Positions 57,162 to 64,000 of a DNA stretch of 64,000 nt are shown piece after piece (the first letter of the stretch is position 1; each line of letters starts with the position of its first letter). The DNA lies in contig OX393549.1 of NCBI GenBank assembly GCA_947650365.1, positions 26,306,709 to 26,370,708 of the forward strand. Direction: 5' to 3'. The position numbers and the translations under genes are program-made. Origin of the DNA: Chamaelirium japonicum. Lineage: Eukaryota; Streptophyta; Magnoliopsida; Liliales; Melanthiaceae. The notes under the pieces are model-generated. The model was not told the DNA's origin. It saw only the letters and a program-made list of their open reading frames with translations, and searched no databases.

Positions 57162-59939
57162 ATGGCGTCTTCTGGAAGTTCGAAGAAGTCAGGCGGGGTC
57201 CCTTCGAAGAGGAAAGGGAAGGAGATTGTTGAGGTTCCATCCCCTCCGAAGGGTCGTGGCAAGGGCAAGGCCGTGCTTGCCGAACTTGGACAGCTGGGCA
57301 AAAGACACCAAGGAGTAGGGTTTGCTTCGGCGCCATCAAGGCCAGAGTGCATCCCTAAGGTAAAGTTTGTTCTGGGTTCGCTCGCGTCTCTGACAGAGGA
57401 AACAGAGTACGTGTACAATACCGGTGGTGAATTCACAGATGCAAAGAGAAAGAAGTGGCAAACACTTCTCTCTTATTTCACCGAAGGAAAGGTGCAGCCT
57501 TCGCTCCCTAGTATCCAGACTGCATTTGGTATTGATAAGAAGACCGTCTTCATCAGCTTCGCCAGTAATGAAAAGGTCATGGGAACCATTGTAACCATCG
57601 GCCAACTCAACTGCGGTCTGCGTCTTCCGTTGCCACCCTTCGCGGCAAGGTTATTGAACACTTCTGGCCTTTGCCCGGGGCAGGTCACTGGGAATGCTTG
57701 GAGAATTATCTACGCTTTCTGCCGCGTAGAGTCGGATTTCCAGGAGGACTTGAAGGCATGCTACTCCAGCATTCCAGAAGGTGAAGTTGCTCGGATCGAG
57801 CTTGGATATTTTTTCTTCCATTATCGATGGGCTTACAGGAGGGACAGTCCGTTCTACAACTTGACCGGCGTATCTCCACTGCGCCCGCTTACCGATACAG
57901 TCCCTTCGGACAAATTATACACAGATTGGCCCATCTCTGTTACTGGTGCATGGACACCCATCTCAGTGCCCGATACCCCCCGAAGCGACGTGCACGATGC
58001 AGTGAAGATGTACTGCGAGGGAGGCATCTTTGCCTGGACCTCCGAGAGGGCTGGAGCTATCGACAATTTATTCCTCGAGTTGACCTGCGGGACCAGGTCA
58101 TGGAAGCAGTTCTCCAACTGCCCAGTGAGATATGGCAAGGCCAATCTCCTCCACCGATCGCGAGACAGATACGAGGATAATGAAGTTCTATACTCTGACT
58201 ATGAGGAGGATCCTCATTCGGGTAAGATCATCCGGAAGATTCGGGCCGAGAAGAAAATTTATACTGCAAGGCGCTGATTGCCTACTGTGGAGGAGAAGCT
58301 GGTGATACAACGAGGCCCAGCGAAGAAGAAAAGAAAAACCCTTATCAAGCAAAAGGAAAATGAAGACCAAGGAAAGAAAGACGAAGATGAAGAAAAGAAA
58401 GATAAAGATGAAGAAGAAAAAGAAAAGAAGGGGAGCGACGAGGAAGACGAAGAGACCGAGAATGTCAGCCACGACAACAGTGGCAACGACGAAGACGAGG
58501 ATGGGGACGGTGAGAATGATTTTTCTTCCACACCCTCTGGTGGAGATTATGGGAATGGGGGTGGTGAGGAAGAAATTCCTCCCACCCCCACTGGTGATGC
58601 AAGAGAGGAAGATTCACTTCCTATTCCCATTGACGAGGCTAAAGCCCGTCAAATGGAAGAAGTCATTGATATAGAAGGTGATGGCCAAAAGGTGGTTCCC
58701 ACCTATAAATTCGATGAATTGAAGAAGCCGTTGCGCTTTAAAATAAAATTGTCGAGGAGTGGTGGGGTTGGAAGCAACCCCACGCCCCTCGATCAAATTC
58801 CTCATGAAGTACCCCGTCTCGAAGGAGCGACAACGAGCGGGGGTATGGAGGTTGAGCAACCCCCACCCCCCTCTCGGTCTCTGGCTGAGGAGGTGGCTGC
58901 CATGGTGGCGGGACTCATTGAACCAGGCGGGCCACAAGAGGAAGAAAGAGTCTCACCTCTTCGGGATGCTTCCTCCCCTATCCATTTGGAGAGGGAAAGT
59001 CGAGTGGGTGATGGGGCTCTTCAACCTCAATCAGCGCCAACTCCTATTCAAGAGAAATCGACTCCTCAGGGTGGCTCCGATCGCCGGAAGGGTAAGGAGC
59101 CGAGGGTTGAAGCCTCAGGTAATTGTACTAACTTGCCTTGCTTGTCTTGCCTTTGGAGCTTGGAAATAATCTAACACTTTGACCTCTCGTGTTTTGATTG
59201 CAGGTGCGCCTGTTGGCTCGACCCCGAAGATGAAGAGTTTGGGTGATGTTGACATCAACCACCCCACAGCTGTAATCCGGAAACTCTGCAATCTTCCGGG
59301 GGCTACACTGGATAAAGCCTTCAACAGGCTTGAACTGGTGGTAGGTGCATCTGCTTGATCGATCATTTGAGTTGTCTTCAGAATAATTCTAACTCTTTAG
59401 TTCTTTTGCAGAACTCAGCAGTTTTGAATGTCGCAACCAAGCTCTCCATGAAGGCGGGAGCAAAAGAAGCTTCAGCTGAAGTATCCCGCTTAGCTGCTGC
59501 ACTGGAGGTTGTAAGCGAGGAGAGGGATAAGCTGAGGGAGGCTCTAACCTCAAAGAAGGAAGCATTGAAGGCCAAGACCGAGGCCCTTCGCAAGGAAAAG
59601 TTGGAGAGCAAGGGCTGGCAGAATGGATACGAGGCCCGGGGTCACGAGCTTGAAGGGTTGAAGAATCGATTTTTCAAGATCGAGAACTTGGGCTTCGATC
59701 ATGTGGCTCGAATAAAGGAGCTGGAGGCTCAACTTGCTGCTTCAGCAGAGACTCATAAGAAGGAGCTGGAACATATGCGGAGTGAGTGCAAGAGCTACAG
59801 GGAAACAGCTGAGAAGGCAGCAGAAGCACTCAGGGTCCATATTGCCAGTGTCCGATCCTCTAAGGCATCAGTGGCGAGCAAAGCTCGTGCTGGATCTGAG
59901 GGGGAGAAGTCGCGTGCGCAGAGTGTGGCCAAGCCTTAA
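57162..59939 (+). CDS. G3 extra gene, antisense to pol, function unknown
   Basis: A multi-part gene on the strand opposite G3 pol. I chose ATG 57162 because it follows the TATA box by about 95 bases and opens MASSGSSKKSGG; an upstream in-frame ATG at 56901 lies before the promoter. Part 1 is basic (KRKGKEIVEVPSPPKGRGKG), then a conserved unknown domain with TIGQLNCGLRLPLPPFAARL, YFFFHYRWAYRRDSPFYNLT and LTCGTRSWKQFSNCPVRYGK. A long acidic Lys/Glu/Asp stretch (about 58330-58500) and a Pro/Ser-rich stretch follow. Apparent introns are 59119-59203 and 59341-59411. The last part (59412-59939) is a strong coiled coil. The gene is mostly open with perhaps one break. By position it recalls the antisense gene of Grande elements, but I cannot assign a function. 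Confidence 0.72.
59119..59203 (+). other. Apparent intron 1 of the G3 extra gene
   Basis: An 85-bp stretch starting GTAATTG after CCTCAG and ending TTTTGATTGCAG, with a T-rich acceptor. The matching place in G1 lacks it. Confidence 0.6.
59341..59411 (+). other. Apparent intron 2 of the G3 extra gene
   Basis: A 71-bp stretch GTAGGTGC...TTCTTTTGCAG. G1 has an intron of 70 bp (19550-19619, minus strand) at the corresponding codon, which supports it being real. Confidence 0.7.
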
Positions 59940-60470
59940 GATCTTCTGTCGTCTTTTCTGTCGTTGTTTGATACTTGTAAACTCTTGAAATGTAGCAGCT
60001 CACTCTTGTACCTGGCACATTTTGATAATAGAAGATATCTCTTTGGTGTTTGAAAATTGGATTTCTTGAGTTGAATGTCTTTGAATGTCATGTTCTGGAT
60101 AGCATTAGAATAGATGCAATCTTTTGAATGTAAGGGGTCAAGTCGCAACTTGATTACCCAAACTTATTGTAACTTGAATTTTGAATTTGAATTCGTGTAA
60201 CACTTGTATGTGAGGGGTTGAGTCGCAACTCAAGCACCCAAACCTGTTAGACGATATAGAATTTGATTGAAATTGAATATTGAAATTTGAAGGTCAGTTT
60301 AACATTTGCCAGTAAGGGGTTGAGTTGCAACTCTAACACCCAAACTTGTTAAAAGACTTGGTAACTTGAATGTGGATAATTTGAAACTGCTTAAGAATCT
60401 TGAATTGAAAAGCTGAACACTTGCACATTTGAGCACTTGAAAGAGATCTTTATTCATCACATAATTTACA
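59940..60470. repeat. G3 intergenic region between convergent genes, with hairpin repeats
   Basis: This lies between the 3' end of the extra gene and the 3' end of pol. Three diverged repeats carry TCAAGT-CGCA-ACTTGA (60138-60153), TTGAGT-CGCA-ACTCAA (60218-60233) and TTGAGT-TGCA-ACTCTA (60320-60335). They are the counterparts of the G1 and G4 repeats, read on the other strand. Confidence 0.78.
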
Positions 60471-61700
60471 TCATGGATAGAACAACTTGAGGTGTCTAGA
60501 ATTCCAAGCTCGTGGCAATCTATCTCCTTCTGGTGAGATAAGTCGATAGGAGCCTTTGCCTCCAATTGACTCAATGATGTATGGACCTTCCCAGTTGGGA
60601 GCAAGCTTCCCACTGCTGTGTTCTTTGGTGTTGTAGAAAACTGCTCTGAGAACTAAACTACCCACTGGGAACTGTCTCTTGTAGACTTTCTCGTCGTAGG
60701 CTCTTTTGATTTTCTGTTGGTACTTGGCCACACAAAGTGATGCTTGATCTCGTAATTCTTCGGAGAAGTCTAGATCATTGATCCGAAGTTCTTCATTGAT
60801 TCCTTCTTCAACTGCTCTAGTCTTCAGAGTACTTGATATGTTTTCTGTTGGGAGTACTGCTTCCGATCCATATGTTAGACGGAAGGGTGAGAACCCTGTT
60901 GATCTTCTCGGAGTTGTGCGATACCCCCAAAGAACTTCAGGTAGGACCTGTTCCCACAATCATTTCTTGTCGTTGAGTTTCTTCTTGAGTATACCAAGAA
61001 TAGCTCTATTGGAGGCTTCTGCTTGGCCATTGCATTGAGGGTACCTTGGAGTTGAATAGAATAGCTTGATACCGTTGTTCAGACAGAACTCTCGAAATTT
61101 GTCGGAGTCAAATTGAGCTCCATTATCAGCAACGAGAACTTGAGGTGTGCCGAACCTTGAGAAGATGTTGTGCCGAATGAATTTGATCACTTCGTCGTCA
61201 GTCTCTCGGAAGAGGGGCACAGCTTCAACCCATTTGGTGAAGTAATCAGTGGCCAGCAATAGATACTTCTTCTTGCTCGGAGTTGGAGGGAAAGGACCCA
61301 GGAAATCTAACCCCCATTGATGGAAAGGCCAGGGGCTTGACAATTGATGAAGTTCATCTGCAGGGAGATGGATAGCTCGAGCGTGTCGTTGGCAAGGTTC
61401 GCACCTTTGAACAACTTGTTGAGCATCCCTTGCCATTGTTGGCCAGTAGTACCCTTGTAGCTTCGTCTTGGCTTCAAGAGATCTTCCTCCCGAATGATTT
61501 CCACAAGCTCCAGAGTGGATATCAATCAGGATTGTCTGTGCTTGCTCGGGACCAAGGCACTTGAGCAACATCCCGTTGTGAGATTTGAAGTATAGATCTT
61601 CTCCTTGTAGAATATAACATGGGAGCTTCCTTTGAACTCTTCGGGCTTGATTTGGATCTTCCGGCATTTTGCCATGCTTGAAGAAGTCGAAAATTGATCA
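60471..61700 (-). pseudogene. G3 integrase
   Basis: Long open stretches on the minus strand. The zinc-binding region has HSGACGNHSGGRSLEAKTKL and a CEPCQRHA pair, and the DDE core has WGLDFLGPF, VLVADNGAQFDSDKF and PQCNGQAEASNRA. The C-terminal part has APNWEGPYIIESIGGKGSYR and ends RHLKLFYP at 60471. In the family it inserts the DNA copy into chromatin. The core residues are visible. Few breaks. Confidence 0.92.
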
Positions 61701-62330
61701 TCTCCAGTCTTCAAGCTGATCTCCACCCCCAGATTCTTTTGTAGTAGTAAGGATCTGTTGATCGGGGGTGGTCTTGGGCACTTCTTGATAATCGATCTGT
61801 ATTTGCCTTCCTCCGAGTGAGTCTCCAAGAACTGAGGCAGCATTGGCTAAGGCATCTGCTTCTCGGTTCTCTGCTCTGGGGATTTGAATGAATTCAGCAC
61901 CAATAAAACGTTATTGAAGACGTCGTACTAAGGCCAAGTAGAGTTGCATTCTTTCTTCGCGAGCTGTGTACTCTCCATTGATTTGCCTTATGATCAATTG
62001 GGAGTCGCTGTAGACGATGATTCGATCTACCCCCAGGGATTTCGCCATCTCGAGTCCAGAAATGAGTGCTTCGTATTCGGCTTCGTTGTTGGTGGCAGTG
62101 AATCCGAGGAGAGTGGCCTTCTGGAGATGATCAAGTTCGGGGGATATCAATACTATCCCAGTTCCCGAACCGATCGAACTTGAAGCTCCATCAGTATAAA
62201 GCTTCCATGGAGGAGTTGCAGCAGTAGCTTCGAGATTTGGCTCAATTTTTGTTGCAAGATTGATCAGAGTGTTGTACTCATCTTCCAAACGCATGTCGAC
62301 ATCTTCTTCCCAAGTGATGGGGTCTTCAAC
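61701..62330 (-). pseudogene. G3 second RNase H (Tat-type)
   Basis: The domain shows WKLYTDGASSSIGSGTGIVL, NNEAEYEALISGLEMAKSLG and IIVYSDSQLIIRQINGEY, placing the acidic residues of an RNase H. It lies between the first RNase H and the integrase, the order that defines Tat elements. It is open over most of its length. Confidence 0.92.
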
Positions 62331-62745
62331 TGGAAAATCAGCTAGAAAATCAGCAATAGCTTGACCTTTGACAGAAGTGCGAGATTCGAACTGAATCCCC
62401 AGGGAGCTCATTTCGATCACCCATTTGGTCATTCGACCAGCTCGACCAGCTTTGTCAATGATATCTTTGAGCGAGTGTTCTTCTCAGTTTTTGAATAGCG
62501 AGTTTCAGCCGGAAGAAGAGTGTGACTGATATAATAGACTGGATGCTCGAAGCCTTCTCTTCTACTGACTAAGACTGCACTGATTGCTTGATCAGTTACG
62601 GCAAGATAGAGCCATAAGTCTTCTTTTGGAAGTGGAGCCGTCAAGATAGGAGCTTGCACCAGTTATTTCTTGATGCTTTGAAATGCTTCTTCACAAATCG
62701 GACTCCACCCTGAAGTATCCACCTTTCGTAGTTTGTCGAAGAGAG
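62331..62745 (-). pseudogene. G3 RNase H (retroviral type)
   Basis: It begins near LTAPLPKEDLWLYLAVTDQA on the minus strand (about 62650-62590), continues through VYYISHTLLPAETRYSKTEK, and ends with TKWVIEMSSLGIQFESRTSV and KGQAIADFLADFP near 62330. It degrades the RNA template in the family. Confidence 0.88.
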
Positions 62746-63640
62746 GTTTACATTTGTCAGAAGACTTTGAGATGAACCGATTGAGGGCAGCAAGTCTTCC
62801 AGTGAGTCGCTGCACCTTCTTTCGATTGGTAGGTGATGGCATGTCGAGAATAGCTCGAATTTGATCGGGATTGGCTTCAATACCCCTCCTGGTCATAAGA
62901 TGACCCAGGAATTTGCCAGATTGAACTCCGAAAGCGCACTTGGCTGGATTGAGCTTCATACGATATTTTCGAAGAACTTGAAAGGTTTCTACCAGATCAG
63001 AAAGATGTTTGCTTCGTACGGAGCTCTTGGTGAGGAGATCATCGACGTAGACTTCGACGTTGCGACCGATCTGATCTTCGAATATTTTTGTGACTAACCT
63101 TTGATAGGTGGAACCAGCATTTTTGAGGCCGAATGGCATTACATTGTAGCAGTAGAGACCTCGGCTAGTCACGAAGCAAGTCTTCTCTTGATTGTCTGGA
63201 TGAAGTGGAATTTGATTATATCCAGAATACCTATCCATGAAAGACAATAGCTCGTGGCCAGCAGTGGCATCGACGAGTCTATCGATCCTTGGCATGGGAA
63301 ATGGGTCTTTGGGGTAAGCCTTGTTGAGGTTGGTGAAGTCGATGCAGACTCGGACTTTCCCATTCTTCTTCGGAACAGCAACAATATTAGAGATCCAAGT
63401 AGGATACTCTACTTCACGTATGAAGCCTGCTGCGAGTAGCTTGGTGATTTCTTCTTGAACAGCAACTTGTAGCTCTGGTCGGATGGTACGTGGCTTTTGC
63501 TTGACAGGCTTCACCTCTTCTTTGATTGCAAGTCGGTGACAAGCGTCATCCGGATTGATACCAGGCATGTCTTCGAAACACCAAGCGAAGACATTGATAT
63601 TGGATTGGAGGAAGGACACCATGTCTTGTGCTTCTGCGTC
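62746..63640 (-). pseudogene. G3 reverse transcriptase
   Basis: A long open stretch on the minus strand. In order: EVEYPTWISNIVAVPKKNGK, FTNLNKAYPKDPFPMPRIDR, SGYNQIPLHPDNQEKTCFVT, MPFGLKNAGSTYQRLVTKIF, the catalytic YVDD encoded at 63038-63049, LNPAKCAFGVQSGKFLGHLM, and an IEANPDQIRAIL thumb start. All core RT motifs are in place. It is the best RT in the window. Confidence 0.94.
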
Positions 63641-64000
63641 GCTAAGACTGGTACCAATGAAAGTTTGTCGAGGGAGATCTCCGCTGCCTATGTTGATTGG
63701 GATGATTTCTTCTATTGAAGGTGATGCTTCCCATTCGATTGGTGGAGGTTCGGTCAGCGGAATCTCCTTTGATTGCTATTTGGAAGAGGGACCAGCTTCA
63801 TCTCGTGGCCGCTTTGGAGGAGCAATGTTGATCTTTCGATCTGTTTTAGCCGCAGCAGCCTCACAAGACCTTCCAGCTTGCTGATCACCTCGAATGCAGA
63901 CAATGCCTTCCCCAGTTGCAAACTTGAGTAGTTGATGATAAGAAGAGGAGATGGCATTGATCTGGTGGAGGAATGGTCGCCCGAGGATGGCGTTGTAGCT
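63641..64000 (-). pseudogene. G3 protease end and linker, cut by the window
   Basis: The minus strand from 64000 reads SYNAILGRPFLHQINA, the usual last block of the Gypsy protease. A charged linker to RT follows, with an AGDQQAGRSC-like stretch near 63880. The rest of protease and gag lie outside the window. Confidence 0.75.

Larger units (their letters stand above)
54966..64000 (-). mobile_element. G3: Ty3/gypsy Tat-lineage element, best preserved, runs off the right edge
   Basis: On the minus strand the window holds the protease end, RT, RNase H, second RNase H and integrase. An intergenic repeat, an oppositely directed extra gene with its own promoter, a 119-bp tandem array and an LTR end follow. 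Gag and the 5' LTR lie beyond 64000. Pol is almost continuous with few breaks, so it is younger or better kept than G1 and G2. The extra gene on the opposite strand between pol and the 3' LTR is the layout known from Grande-type Tat elements. Confidence 0.88.

Noticed and set aside
58188-58531. Ser/Phe-rich minus-strand frames that look like membrane segments
   Set aside because: They are the complement of the Lys/Glu/Asp-rich part of the G3 extra gene, a composition artefact.
1-64000. Host protein-coding genes, LINEs, SINEs, Helitrons or DNA transposons
   Set aside because: No host-type gene outside the retroelement-borne antisense gene, and no LINE RT, SINE promoter boxes, transposase or Helitron ends were recognised by eye; short degraded pieces could still be missed.

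Overview
The window looks like an intergenic stretch of a large, repeat-rich flowering-plant nuclear genome. I see no host gene, no rRNA or tRNA gene and no bacterial-style gene layout. Nearly all of it is LTR retrotransposon sequence, stacked by repeated insertion of one element into another. The Copia elements (Angela/Tork-like, with LTRs of about 1.8-2.3 kb) suggest a monocot, but I cannot name the species.

Two superfamilies are present. The Ty3/gypsy copies are of the Tat lineage, because they carry a second, plant-type RNase H between the usual RNase H and the integrase. They are G0 (1853-3720, a pol fragment), G1 (3927-23148, +), G2 (23149-32914, +), G4 (51838-54965, +, a deletion derivative) and G3 (54966-64000, -, the best preserved, running off the right edge). 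The Copia copies all lie on the minus strand: C1 (5511-15123, inside G1, target duplication GAGTA), C2 (32915-51837, inside G2, right end lost) and C3 (34182-44103, inside the 3' LTR of C2, target duplication CATCC). Solo LTRs sit at 20245-22575 (C1 family, duplication GCTAG) and 25814-28645 (unassigned family, duplication TCGAC). A C1-family LTR runs off the left edge.

Layout: 1-1852 LTR; 1853-3926 old Gypsy pol fragment and purine-rich spacer; 3927-23148 G1 split by C1 and a solo LTR; 23149-32914 G2 split by a solo LTR; 32915-51837 C2 split by C3; 51838-54965 the shrunken G4; 54966-64000 G3. Target duplications give a partial order: C3 is younger than C2, C2 younger than G2, and G2 appears to be younger than G1.

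The most interesting part is 55.3-60.4 kb. Here G3 carries an extra gene on the strand opposite to its pol. The gene has a TATA box, a 16-bp G-box palindrome, at least two apparent introns and a coiled-coil C-terminal part. It lies next to a 119-bp satellite-like array. A decayed relative sits at the same place in G1. Between the convergent pol and extra-gene ends, G1, G3 and G4 share tandem repeats containing a hairpin whose stem changes in a compensating way. The three Copia elements share a pair of hairpins in the leader at fixed distances from the primer-binding site.
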